63,865 nucleotides of DNA from Bacilli bacterium (GTDB lineage: Bacteria > Bacillota_I > Bacilli_A > RF39 > UBA660), in contig JAFURC010000040.1 in assembly GCA_017472015.1 (NCBI GenBank), forward strand, positions 1-63,865, written 5' to 3'. The notes below the pieces were generated by a model. That model searched no databases. It was not told the DNA's origin and worked only from the letters and a program-made list of their open reading frames with translations. A program made the translations under genes and the position numbers. Within the stretch, counting starts at the first letter, position 1, and the number at the start of each line of letters is the position of its first letter. Shown piece by piece: positions 17,739 through 26,221 of the stretch.

Positions 17739-19094
17739 ATGAATGATACAATTTGTTCTATTGCAACTAGTTTAGGAGTTGGAGCTATTTCGATTATAAG
17801 AGTAAGTGGAAATGATGCGATTAGTATTGTAAATAAAATCTTTAAGGGTAAGGATTTAGAAAAAGTTGATAGTCATACTATTCATTATGGATATATTGTT
17901 GATAAAGAGGAAATAGTTGATGAAGTTTTAGTTAGTATTATGAAAAGTCCAAAAACTTATACAGTTGAAGATGTAGTTGAAATAAATTGTCATGGTGGAA
18001 TAGAAACGACTAATAAGGTTTTAGAATTATTACTAATAAATGGTTGCAGGTTAGCTGAACCTGGTGAGTTTACTAAAAGAGCCTTTTTAAATGGAAGAAT
18101 TGATTTAATGCAAGCAGAGGCAGTATCGGATTTAATTACTAGTCAAAGTGATAAAGCAAGACGTCTTGCTATAAATGGATTAAAAGGTAAAGGAAGTAGT
18201 TTAATTAAGGAACTTCGTAAAGATTTAATAAATATAATAAGCAATATTGAAGTTAATATTGATTATCCAGAATATGAGGATATTTATGAAGTTACTTTAA
18301 ATGATTTAAAAGAAAAAATAACTGATATTAAATCTAAATTAAATAAAATCATTAAAGAATATGAAGATGGAAAAATTATTAAAGATGGAATTAAAACAGC
18401 TATTATTGGACGTCCTAATGTTGGAAAAAGTAGTTTATTAAATCGTTTACTTGAAGAAGAAAAGGCCATTGTTACGAATATTCCTGGAACTACCAGGGAT
18501 ATAGTTGAAGGAGAAGTTTTAATTGAAGGAATTAAACTTAATATAATTGATACAGCAGGAATTAGAGAAACTTTAGATGTGGTTGAGCAAATTGGAGTTA
18601 AGAAAAGTTTGGATATTTTAAATGATGCTGATTTAGTTTTATTACTTTTAAATAATAATGAAAAGTTAAGTGATGAAGATTTAGAATTAATTGATAAAAC
18701 TAAAGAAAAAACAACTATTGTTGTTGTTAATAAAAATGATTTAGAAAATAAACTTGATTTAAGTGATTTAAAACTTTCTAATGTTGTATATATTAATACC
18801 ATTGATAACGAAGGAATTAGGTCTTTAAAGGATAAAATTAAAGAAATCTTTAATTTAGAAAAATTAGAAAAAAGTGATTTTAATTATATAACTAATACAA
18901 GACAAATTGCTAAAATAAAAGAATGCCTAAATATTATTTTAGAAATTGAAAATGGTATTAATGATGAAGTTGATTTAGATATGTTAGAAATTGATTTAAA
19001 AAGTGTTTGGGAAATTTTAGGATTAATTATTGGTGAAAGTTATGATGAAGAATTACTAGATCAATTATTTAGTAAATTTTGTGTTGGGAAGTAA
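17739..19094 (+). CDS. mnmE: tRNA uridine-5-carboxymethylaminomethyl modification GTPase MnmE
   Basis: 451 residues. With MnmG it makes the (c)mnm5 modification at the wobble U34 of tRNAs. The N-terminal tetrahydrofolate-binding domain starts DTICSIATSLGVGAISIIRVSG. The G domain shows GRPNVGKSSLLNRL (G1), NIPGTTRD (G2), DTAGIRE (G3) and NKND (G4). The C-terminus ends in the required FCVGK with its Cys. Start ATG follows AAGGGG. Confidence 0.97.
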   Translation: MNDTICSIATSLGVGAISIIRVSGNDAISIVNKIFKGKDLEKVDSHTIHYGYIVDKEEIVDEVLVSIMKSPKTYTVEDVVEINCHGGIETTNKVLELLLINGCRLAEPGEFTKRAFLNGRIDLMQAEAVSDLITSQSDKARRLAINGLKGKGSSLIKELRKDLINIISNIEVNIDYPEYEDIYEVTLNDLKEKITDIKSKLNKIIKEYEDGKIIKDGIKTAIIGRPNVGKSSLLNRLLEEEKAIVTNIPGTTRDIVEGEVLIEGIKLNIIDTAGIRETLDVVEQIGVKKSLDILNDADLVLLLLNNNEKLSDEDLELIDKTKEKTTIVVVNKNDLENKLDLSDLKLSNVVYINTIDNEGIRSLKDKIKEIFNLEKLEKSDFNYITNTRQIAKIKECLNIILEIENGINDEVDLDMLEIDLKSVWEILGLIIGESYDEELLDQLFSKFCVGK

Positions 19095-19097
19095 TTT

Positions 19098-19126
19098 TTG
19101 ACAATTTGTAAATTTTGTAGTATAAT
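19098..19126 (+). promoter_or_regulatory. Promoter for the gene at 19150
   Basis: Consensus TTGACA (19098-19103) and TATAAT (19121-19126) with 17-bp spacing, starting right after the mnmE stop. Confidence 0.75.
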
Positions 19127-19149
19127 ATGGATAATTTATGGGGTTAAAA

Positions 19150-19653
19150 ATGAAAAAAATTGATAATGAAAGAAAAAGTATTTTTATTCAAAGAAGTGAT
19201 TTAGATTTTATGTTATCTTTAAATTCTAGAGATTTATTAGATATTTCTGAAAAAATAAAGGTTGATTTTCAAGGAAAAGTAAAGGATATGAATGATTATA
19301 CTGAACATGAATTTCTTGAATATACAGATCCAGAGGTAGTTGAATTTTTAGGTAAACAAGATTGGGTTTTAGATTATGATACTATTAATTTAACTTTAAG
19401 TGAGTTTTCAATTTTTCGTGCTTCTATTGATAGAAAAGTTGCTGATTTATTAGAATTAGAAGAAAAATATAATACTGAATATCAAGCAGGAAAGACTGAT
19501 GTTGAAAAACAATTAATTAATAAAAAAATAGCAGATTTATATAAACAACTTATACCATTGTTACATACTCAAGATATTTTATATTCTGAACATTTTGCTA
19601 GTATTTTAGCAGGTAAAATAGAATTGAATATACCAAATGGTATTTCACTATAA
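19150..19653 (+). CDS. Unidentified small cytoplasmic protein
   Basis: 167 residues from the ATG at 19150, chosen because GGGG lies 6-9 bases upstream; an in-frame ATG at 19138 would place that run inside the coding region. Acidic and mostly helical, no signal peptide or membrane segment. No family recognised. It has its own promoter and terminator between mnmE and mnmG. Confidence 0.75.
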   Translation: MKKIDNERKSIFIQRSDLDFMLSLNSRDLLDISEKIKVDFQGKVKDMNDYTEHEFLEYTDPEVVEFLGKQDWVLDYDTINLTLSEFSIFRASIDRKVADLLELEEKYNTEYQAGKTDVEKQLINKKIADLYKQLIPLLHTQDILYSEHFASILAGKIELNIPNGISL

Positions 19654-19666
19654 TTAAATTTATTTT

Positions 19667-19692
19667 ATAACCTTTTTTAAGGTTATTTTTTT
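19667..19692 (+). terminator. Terminator after the gene at 19150
   Basis: Perfect 8-bp stem ATAACCTT / AAGGTTAT with a TTTT loop, followed by seven T. Confidence 0.85.
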
Positions 19693-19704
19693 GTTATAAT
19701 TTTA

Positions 19705-19733
19705 TTTACATTTAATGTAAACTGTTGTATAAT
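19705..19733 (+). promoter_or_regulatory. mnmG promoter
   Basis: TTTACA (19705-19710) and TATAAT (19728-19733), 17-bp spacing, 38 bp before the chosen mnmG start. Confidence 0.65.
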
Positions 19734-19770
19734 CAGGGATATCAAAAAAGATGTATTGGAAGTGATTTTA

Positions 19771-21636
19771 ATGGAATATGAAATTATTGTTGTAGGTGGA
19801 GGTCATGCTGGGTGTGAAGCGAGTTTAGCGTCTGCAAGACTTAATCATAAAACTTTGTTAATAACGGGAAATATCAAAAATATTGCGGATATGCCATGTA
19901 ATCCAAGTATTGGTGGTCCTGCTAAAGGAATTTTAGTAAGAGAAATTGATGCTTTAGGTGGAGAGATGGGGATTAATACTGATAAAAGTCATATCCAGTT
20001 AAAGATGTTAAACACTAAAAAAGGTCCAGCGGTTTGGGCTCTTCGTGCTCAAGCCGATAAAATTACTTATCCAGAAGAAATGTTAAAAACTTTAAATAAT
20101 CAAGAAAATTTAAGTATTAAAGAAGCAATTGTTGATGATTTATTAGTTTCTGATAATGAAGTTTATGGAGTAAAACTTGAAAATGGTGAAGAAATTAAAA
20201 GTAAAATTGTAATTCTTACAACTGGTACATATTTAAAGGCCGATATTTTAGTGGGTTCAACAAGAACTCCTGGTGGTCCTCACGGTGAGAAAGAAGCAAA
20301 GAATTTAAGTGATAATTTAAGAAAATTAGGTCTTACTATTCAAAGATTAAAAACTGGTACTCCTCAAAGAATTGCAGCAGATTCTATTGATTATTCAAGT
20401 TTAGAAATTGAAAAAGGTGATGAGGTTTTAAGAACTTTTTCATATGACACCAACCCTTTATATAAAATTGAAGAACAAGAACCATGTTATTTAACATATA
20501 CTAACGAAAAAACTCATGAAATTATTAAGAATAATTTAGAAAAATCAAGTATGTATGGTGGTTTTGTTCGAGGTATTGGACCTAGATATTGTCCATCTAT
20601 TGAAGATAAAGTTGTACGTTTTCAAGATAAAGAACGTCATCAATTATTTTTAGAACCTGAAAGTAGATTTTATGATGATATCTATATTCAAGGATTTTCA
20701 ACAAGTATGCCTTATGATGTTCAAGAAGAGATGGTTCATAGTTTAAAAGGACTTGAAAATGCTAAGATATTAAAATATGCCTATGCTATTGAATATGATG
20801 CAATTGATCCTTTGGAAATGCAACCTAGTTTAGAAAACAAAATAATCAAAAATTTATTTACGGCTGGTCAAATTAATGGTACAAGTGGTTATGAAGAAGC
20901 AGCGGCTCAAGGATTAATGGCTGGTATTAATGCTAGTTTAAAAATTCGGGGCAAAGATCCTTTAATCTTAAAAAGAGATGAAGCCTATATTGGTGTTTTA
21001 ATAGATGATTTAGTAACTAAAGGAACTAAAGAACCTTATCGTATGTTAACATCACGTGCTGAATATCGTTTACTTCTTCGTCATGATAATGCAGATATTC
21101 GCCTTCGTGAATATGGTCATCAAGTTGGATTAATTGACGAAGTGAGATATCAAAAATTTAGGGAAAAATTAAATAATATCGAGGAATGTATAGAATATTT
21201 AAAAAGAATTAAATTGTATCCAACTGAAAATGATTTATTAAAAGAAATGGATACCTCCCCTATTTTAGATAGTATAACTTTATATGATTTTTTAAAAAGA
21301 CCTGAGATTACGATAGATAAATTAATTAAATTTGAAATTTTTAAAAGAGAATTTCATGATTTTGTAAGAGAACAAGCAGAAATTTCTATAAAATATGAAG
21401 GATATATCAAAAAAAGTTTAAAAGAAGCGGAAAAATTAAAGCAACTTGAAAATATAAAAATAGACGCTAATCTTGATTATGATAAGATTCCGAATCTTGC
21501 AAGTGAGGCGCGTCAAAAGTTAAATCAAGTTCACCCTATTACCCTTGGACAAGCAACACGTATAAGTGGAGTTAACCCAAGTGATATAGCTGTTTTAAGT
21601 GTTTATTTAAAGAGGTATAAAAATGACCAAAGATAG
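19771..21636 (+). CDS. mnmG: tRNA uridine-5-carboxymethylaminomethyl modification enzyme MnmG (GidA)
   Basis: 621 residues from the ATG at 19771, where the protein begins MEYEIIVVGGGHAGCEAS, the FAD-binding Rossmann motif; a TTG 15 bp upstream is in frame but unlikely. Family blocks include CNPSIGGPAKGILVREIDALGG (seen in two parts), RTPGGPHGEKEA and, near the C-terminus, NLASEARQKLNQVHPITLGQA. FAD- and NADH-dependent partner of MnmE. Overlaps rsmG by 14 bp. Confidence 0.97.
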   Translation: MEYEIIVVGGGHAGCEASLASARLNHKTLLITGNIKNIADMPCNPSIGGPAKGILVREIDALGGEMGINTDKSHIQLKMLNTKKGPAVWALRAQADKITYPEEMLKTLNNQENLSIKEAIVDDLLVSDNEVYGVKLENGEEIKSKIVILTTGTYLKADILVGSTRTPGGPHGEKEAKNLSDNLRKLGLTIQRLKTGTPQRIAADSIDYSSLEIEKGDEVLRTFSYDTNPLYKIEEQEPCYLTYTNEKTHEIIKNNLEKSSMYGGFVRGIGPRYCPSIEDKVVRFQDKERHQLFLEPESRFYDDIYIQGFSTSMPYDVQEEMVHSLKGLENAKILKYAYAIEYDAIDPLEMQPSLENKIIKNLFTAGQINGTSGYEEAAAQGLMAGINASLKIRGKDPLILKRDEAYIGVLIDDLVTKGTKEPYRMLTSRAEYRLLLRHDNADIRLREYGHQVGLIDEVRYQKFREKLNNIEECIEYLKRIKLYPTENDLLKEMDTSPILDSITLYDFLKRPEITIDKLIKFEIFKREFHDFVREQAEISIKYEGYIKKSLKEAEKLKQLENIKIDANLDYDKIPNLASEARQKLNQVHPITLGQATRISGVNPSDIAVLSVYLKRYKNDQR

Positions 21637-22333
21637 TTTTTTAGAAGAATTAAAAAAATTAAATATTTTTATAACTGAAGACCAATTAACTAAATTAGAT
21701 AAATTTTATCAATTATTAATTAATTGGAATGAAAAAATAAATTTAACTACCATTACAAAGGAAGAAGATGTATACTTAAAACATTTTTATGATAGTTTAA
21801 CTTTAAAAAAAGCAATTGACTTAACTAAAGATATAACTTTACTTGATGTTGGAACCGGTGCGGGATTTCCAGGAATTGTTTTAAAAATCGTTTTTCCTAA
21901 TTTAAAAATTACTCTTTTAGATTCTTTAAATAAGCGAATTAATTATTTGAACGAAATAATAAAAGAATTAGAATTAAGTAATATTGAAACTATTTGTTCA
22001 AGATGTGAAGATTATACAAAAATTAATCGTGAAAAATATGATGTAGTTGTTGCACGTGCTGTTAGTCATTTAGAAATATTAAGTGAATTAATAATTCCGA
22101 CTGTTAAAGTAAATGGTTATTTTGTGGCAATGAAATCAAATGTTCAAGATGAAATAGAAATATCTAAAAATATTTTGAGTAAATTAGATAGTATAGTTGA
22201 AAAGGTAATTGAATTTAATTTACCAATTGAAAATAGTATAAGAACTTTAGTAAAAATCAAGAAAAATAAAATAACTAATGTAAAATATCCAAGAAAATAC
22301 GATCAAATAAAAAAAAGTCATTGTAAAAAGTGA
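21623..22333 (+). CDS. rsmG: 16S rRNA (guanine-N7) methyltransferase RsmG (GidB)
   Basis: 236 residues. Methylates G527 (E. coli numbering) of 16S rRNA with S-adenosylmethionine. Motif I is LLDVGTGAGFPGIVLKI near residues 72-88; also YDSLTL and VVARAVSHLEIL. The start lies inside the mnmG 3' end (14-bp overlap), which indicates coupling. Confidence 0.95.
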   Translation: MTKDSFLEELKKLNIFITEDQLTKLDKFYQLLINWNEKINLTTITKEEDVYLKHFYDSLTLKKAIDLTKDITLLDVGTGAGFPGIVLKIVFPNLKITLLDSLNKRINYLNEIIKELELSNIETICSRCEDYTKINREKYDVVVARAVSHLEILSELIIPTVKVNGYFVAMKSNVQDEIEISKNILSKLDSIVEKVIEFNLPIENSIRTLVKIKKNKITNVKYPRKYDQIKKSHCKK

Positions 22334-22347
22334 TTTTATGATATAAT
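22321..22347 (+). promoter_or_regulatory. Candidate promoter for the noc-like gene
   Basis: TGATATAAT (extended -10, hexamer at 22342-22347) with TTGTAA at 22321-22326; the spacing of 15 bp is short. Confidence 0.4.
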
Positions 22348-22392
22348 AGTATTATCATAGGTTGATTGTAAAAAGAAAGAAGAGGGATTTAA

Positions 22393-24240
22393 ATGAATAG
22401 TAATGATAATGAAAATAAAGTAGTTTATTTAAGAATTGATGAAATTATTCCAAATCGTTTTCAGCCAAGAGAAGTATTTGATGAAACTGGACTTGAAGAA
22501 CTTGCTGACTCAATTCGTGAACATGGAGTAATTCAACCAATTATTGTAAGGCAACTTGGAGAAAAATATGAGCTTATTGCTGGTGAAAGAAGAACTAAAG
22601 CCAGTGCTTTAGCAGGACTTACTACAATACCTGCAATTGTTCGTAATATGGATGATAGGGAAAGTGCTAAAGTATCTCTTCTTGAAAATTTACAAAGAAA
22701 AAATTTAAGTGCAATTGAAGAAGCAAGAACTTATAAAAGAATTTTAGAACTTGATAATATGACTCAAGATGATCTTGCTAAAACTATGGGTAAGAGTCAA
22801 CCATTAATTGCTAATAAGTTAAGACTTTTATCACTTCCTGAAGAAGTTCAAGATGCTTTAATTAAAAATCAAATTTCTGAGCGTCATGCAAGAAGTTTAT
22901 TAAATGTTAAAGATAAAGAAAAACAATTAATGCTTTTAGAAAGAATTAAAACAGAAAGATTAACAGTTCGTGAATTAGATGTTGAAATTAAAAAGATTAA
23001 TCAACCAAATGGAGATAATTCAACTAATCCAGGTAATGATAGAATGGCTTTAAATACTTTTAATGAATCTAGTATTCCAACTAATAATTCTAATCTTAAT
23101 TTTGGAAATATGGGGTTAAATGATTATAGAACTCAAGTAAATAGTAATATGTTTAATAATATGCCAAATAATTACCCAGGTTTTAATAATCCCAGTGATA
23201 ATCAATTTGCAAATATTCCAAATAATGAACCTCAAAATATTAATAATAATTTTGATTATGGTAATTTTTCTAATGAAAACAACAATTATTTAAATGAACC
23301 ATTTCAACAACCAGATATGAATAATATAAATAATCAAGTAAATAACCCTAATAATTTCAGTTCACTAGGATCAATGTTTGATGGTGAAATGGGAACAGGT
23401 ATGCAACAAAATTTAAATGAAAATCAAGAAAATCAAAATATCTTTGTTAGTCATATAAAAGAAGAAATGGTTAAACCTCAGGAAAATCAATTTTTACCAA
23501 ATTTTGATGATATGCCAATGAATAATCCAAATGAAATGCAAGATGGATTTATGCATAATCAAGATATGAATTCATTTAATCAAAATAATAATTTTATGAA
23601 TAATAATTTTGATTTTAATAATAACTTTAATAACAATTTTAATAATGATTTTAACAATAATATGGGAAATCATTATGATGAACCAATTAATGATTTAAAT
23701 GGTTTAACATCTTATAATGATAATCAAGGAGATTTATTTAATCAACCTTTAAATTTAGTTGATGTTCCAAAAACTAACTATTATTATCAAGATAATTATA
23801 ATCAAGATATTTATAATCCTAATAATTTTGATACCGCGACACCTGATTTTAATAATCCGGTAGAAAATAATCAAAATGATTTAGAAACTACCCCTTTACA
23901 AAATCAATCATTTGATAATCCATTTGATGATCCATATGAAAATATTTTATTTGCTAAACCAGTTCCAATTAAACCAGAAGATGAACCTGAAGAAGTTAAA
24001 CAAGTAACAGAAGAAGTTGAAGTAATTGGAGAAACTGAAAACCAAAATAAAGAAACTAAAGAAGAAAAAAATCAATATATCTCACTTGATCCTCAACAAA
24101 CTATTTTTGATACAAGAGGAGCAGTTTTAGAATTAAAGAAAACAACTGATCGAATTAAGCAAAATAAAATTAATATAGATACTGAAGAAATTGATTTTGA
24201 TGATTATTATCAAATAGTAATTAAAATAAAGAAAGACTAA
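22393..24240 (+). CDS. noc: Noc-like ParB/CTPase protein with a very long Asn-rich insert
   Basis: 615 residues; Noc/ParB proteins are normally about 280-300. Residues 1-203 are a complete ParB N-terminal CTPase domain plus helix-turn-helix: IPNRFQPRE at 19-27, GERRTKAS at 64-71 (C-motif), ENLQRKNLSAIEEA at 98-111, HTH near 123-145 (MTQDDLAKTMGKSQPLIANKL in two parts). Residues about 204-555 are low complexity, roughly one third Asn with many Phe, Met, Gln and Asp, and should be disordered. The last 55-60 residues regain a normal dimerisation-domain look (TRGAVLELKKTTDRIKQNKI). Position after rsmG and before parA is that of noc. DNA-binding nucleoid-occlusion role is inferred from family and place. 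Start ATG follows AAGAGGG. Confidence 0.85.
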   Translation: MNSNDNENKVVYLRIDEIIPNRFQPREVFDETGLEELADSIREHGVIQPIIVRQLGEKYELIAGERRTKASALAGLTTIPAIVRNMDDRESAKVSLLENLQRKNLSAIEEARTYKRILELDNMTQDDLAKTMGKSQPLIANKLRLLSLPEEVQDALIKNQISERHARSLLNVKDKEKQLMLLERIKTERLTVRELDVEIKKINQPNGDNSTNPGNDRMALNTFNESSIPTNNSNLNFGNMGLNDYRTQVNSNMFNNMPNNYPGFNNPSDNQFANIPNNEPQNINNNFDYGNFSNENNNYLNEPFQQPDMNNINNQVNNPNNFSSLGSMFDGEMGTGMQQNLNENQENQNIFVSHIKEEMVKPQENQFLPNFDDMPMNNPNEMQDGFMHNQDMNSFNQNNNFMNNNFDFNNNFNNNFNNDFNNNMGNHYDEPINDLNGLTSYNDNQGDLFNQPLNLVDVPKTNYYYQDNYNQDIYNPNNFDTATPDFNNPVENNQNDLETTPLQNQSFDNPFDDPYENILFAKPVPIKPEDEPEEVKQVTEEVEVIGETENQNKETKEEKNQYISLDPQQTIFDTRGAVLELKKTTDRIKQNKINIDTEEIDFDDYYQIVIKIKKD

Positions 24241-24270
24241 AATAAGAACCTAAAAATTCTTATTTTTTTT
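24241..24270 (+). terminator. noc terminator
   Basis: Perfect 8-bp stem AATAAGAA / TTCTTATT directly after the stop codon, followed by T run to 24270. Confidence 0.8.
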
Positions 24271-24289
24271 AATTAATGGTGAAATACCT

Positions 24290-24318
24290 TTGCTTATTTT
24301 ATATATTTTTGATAAAAT
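24290..24318 (+). promoter_or_regulatory. parA-parB promoter
   Basis: TTGCTT (24290-24295) and TAAAAT (24313-24318) at 17 bp, with TG one base before the -10. Confidence 0.55.
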
Positions 24319-24350
24319 GTATTTGTCAACATAAAGAAAAGGTGGTAATC

Positions 24351-25136
24351 ATGGGAAAAATAATTTCATTAGTAAATCAAAAAGGTGGAGTTGGTAAAAC
24401 AACAACTAGTATTAATTTGTCAGCATCTCTTGCCCTACTTGGTAAAAAAATATTATTAATTGATCTTGATCCCCAAGGAAATGCAACAACCGGTGTCGGA
24501 GTTAATAAAGGAGAGATTGCAAATAGTATCTATGATTTATTAAGAGGTACTTGTGAAATTTCTCAAGTTATTATTAAGACTAGTTTTAGAAATTTAGATA
24601 TTATTCCAGCAACTATTCAGTTAGCCGGGATTGATATTGAATTGATTGATAAAAGTAGATCCGATCCTAGTTTTAAAAAATCTTATCAATTAAAAGAAAA
24701 ATTAGAAATTATTAAAGATAAATATGATTATATTATAATTGATTGTCCTCCAAGTTTAGGAATTATAACAACTAATGCACTTACAGCAAGTAATTCAGTT
24801 ATGATTCCAGTTCAATGTGAATATTATGCTCTTGAAGGAATTACTCAGTTATTAAATACAATCATGTTAACTCAAAAAAATTTAAATCCAAATCTTGATT
24901 TAGAAGGAGTACTTCTTACAATGCTTTCTAAATCGAATTTAGGACTTGATGTAATTGAAGAAATTAGAAGTTATTTTAAAGACAGGGTTTACGATACAAT
25001 TATTCCGAGATTAATAAGACTTGCAGAAGCACCAAGTCATGGTAAACCAATTGTAGCATATGATCCAAAAAGTAAAGGATCGGAAGCGTATATAAATTTA
25101 GCAAAGGAAGTGATTATGAGAAATGGAAACCGCTAG
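24351..25136 (+). CDS. parA: Chromosome partitioning ATPase ParA (Soj)
   Basis: 261 residues from the ATG at 24351 (follows AAGGTGG); an upstream in-frame extension reads as non-family sequence. Deviant Walker A KGGVGKTTTS at residues 11-20, Walker A' IDLDPQGNAT, Walker B YIIIDCPPSLG. Length fits chromosomal Soj. It moves origin-bound ParB and, in Bacillus, also regulates DnaA. Overlaps parB by 14 bp. Confidence 0.96.
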   Translation: MGKIISLVNQKGGVGKTTTSINLSASLALLGKKILLIDLDPQGNATTGVGVNKGEIANSIYDLLRGTCEISQVIIKTSFRNLDIIPATIQLAGIDIELIDKSRSDPSFKKSYQLKEKLEIIKDKYDYIIIDCPPSLGIITTNALTASNSVMIPVQCEYYALEGITQLLNTIMLTQKNLNPNLDLEGVLLTMLSKSNLGLDVIEEIRSYFKDRVYDTIIPRLIRLAEAPSHGKPIVAYDPKSKGSEAYINLAKEVIMRNGNR

Positions 25137-26007
25137 AAGAAGAGCTTTAGGAAGAGGCTTAGAAGAATTATTTGGAACCGAGGTTTTAGATTTTGATACT
25201 TTAGAAGAAAAAATAGTTACAGCAACTCCAAAAGAGGAAATAATTGAAATTAATATAAGTGAACTTCGTAGTAATCCTTATCAACCTCGTAAGGTATTTG
25301 ATCAAGATGCCTTAAATGAACTTGCAGAGTCAATCAAAGAACATGGTGTATTTCAACCAATTATCGTAAAAAGTAGTATCAAAGGATATGAAATTATTGC
25401 TGGTGAACGTCGGGTAAAAGCAAGTAAAATTGCTGGAATGGAGACAGTTCCTGCTATTGTAAGAGATTTCAATGATCAAGAAATGATGGAAATTGCCTTA
25501 CTAGAAAATTTACAAAGAGAAGATTTAAATCCAATTGAAGAAGCTCTTGCTTATGAAAGTTTAATGAAAGCTCGTGGTTTAAGTCATGAAGGATTAGCAA
25601 AAAGAATTGGTAAAAGTAGAAGTTATGTTACAAATGTTGTAGGGCTTTTAAATTTACCTGAATCAGTAAAAGAATTAGTAATTGCTAGAAAGATTCCGAT
25701 TACTCATGCCAGAGCATTAAGTAAAATTAAAGATGTAAAACAAGTTGAAGAACTTGCTGATCGAATCGTTAATGAGGGAATGACATCTAATTCATTAGAA
25801 GAAATGACTCAAACTAAAGAATATGAAAAACGTAATAAAATGGAAAGACGAGAAACTGAAGAAAATAGAACTTATAAATATATCCAAGAATTATTATGTG
25901 AAAAATTAGGAACTAAAGTTCGTATTCGAGGCACGAAAATAGAAATTAATTTTCAAGATTTAGAAGATTTTAATCGAATTATGGAAATTCTTAATATAAG
26001 TGAGTAG
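25123..26007 (+). CDS. parB: Chromosome partitioning protein ParB (Spo0J)
   Basis: 294 residues with the normal ParB layout: ParA-stimulating N-terminus RRRALGRGLEELFG, CTPase motifs NPYQPRKVF and GERRVKAS, ENLQREDLNPIEEA, HTH around LAKRIGKSRSYVTN, and a C-terminal dimerisation region. Binds parS sites near the origin. I found no clear parS (TGTTNCACGTGAAACA-type) site in the parts I read closely. It differs from the noc-like protein by lacking the Asn-rich insert. Confidence 0.96.
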   Translation: METARRRALGRGLEELFGTEVLDFDTLEEKIVTATPKEEIIEINISELRSNPYQPRKVFDQDALNELAESIKEHGVFQPIIVKSSIKGYEIIAGERRVKASKIAGMETVPAIVRDFNDQEMMEIALLENLQREDLNPIEEALAYESLMKARGLSHEGLAKRIGKSRSYVTNVVGLLNLPESVKELVIARKIPITHARALSKIKDVKQVEELADRIVNEGMTSNSLEEMTQTKEYEKRNKMERRETEENRTYKYIQELLCEKLGTKVRIRGTKIEINFQDLEDFNRIMEILNISE

Positions 26008-26014
26008 TGATTTT

Positions 26015-26221
26015 ATGGAAGATAAAAAGTATGATATAGGAACAACTCTTATAATGAAAAAGCCACATCCTTGTGGAGAGAATTTATGGGAAGTTGTAAG
26101 ACTTGGTGCAGATATAAAAATCAAATGTTTAAAATGTGGACATGTTGTGATGTTACCAAGAATAGAATTTAATAAAAAGATTAAAAAAATAGTATCATTT
26201 AGTGGTGATCAAAATGGGTAG
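26015..26221 (+). CDS. DUF951 family protein (YyzM-like)
   Basis: 68 residues from the ATG at 26015; a GTG 15 bp upstream is in frame and overlaps parB, so the start is not certain. The family pattern is clear: MKKPHPCGENLWEVVRLGADIKIKC (two parts), then CLKCGHVVMLPR with a CxxC pair and KIKKIV near the end. Small, possibly metal- or nucleic-acid-binding; function unknown. Between parB and ychF as in Bacillus. Overlaps the transporter gene by 8 bp. Confidence 0.9.
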   Translation: MEDKKYDIGTTLIMKKPHPCGENLWEVVRLGADIKIKCLKCGHVVMLPRIEFNKKIKKIVSFSGDQNG

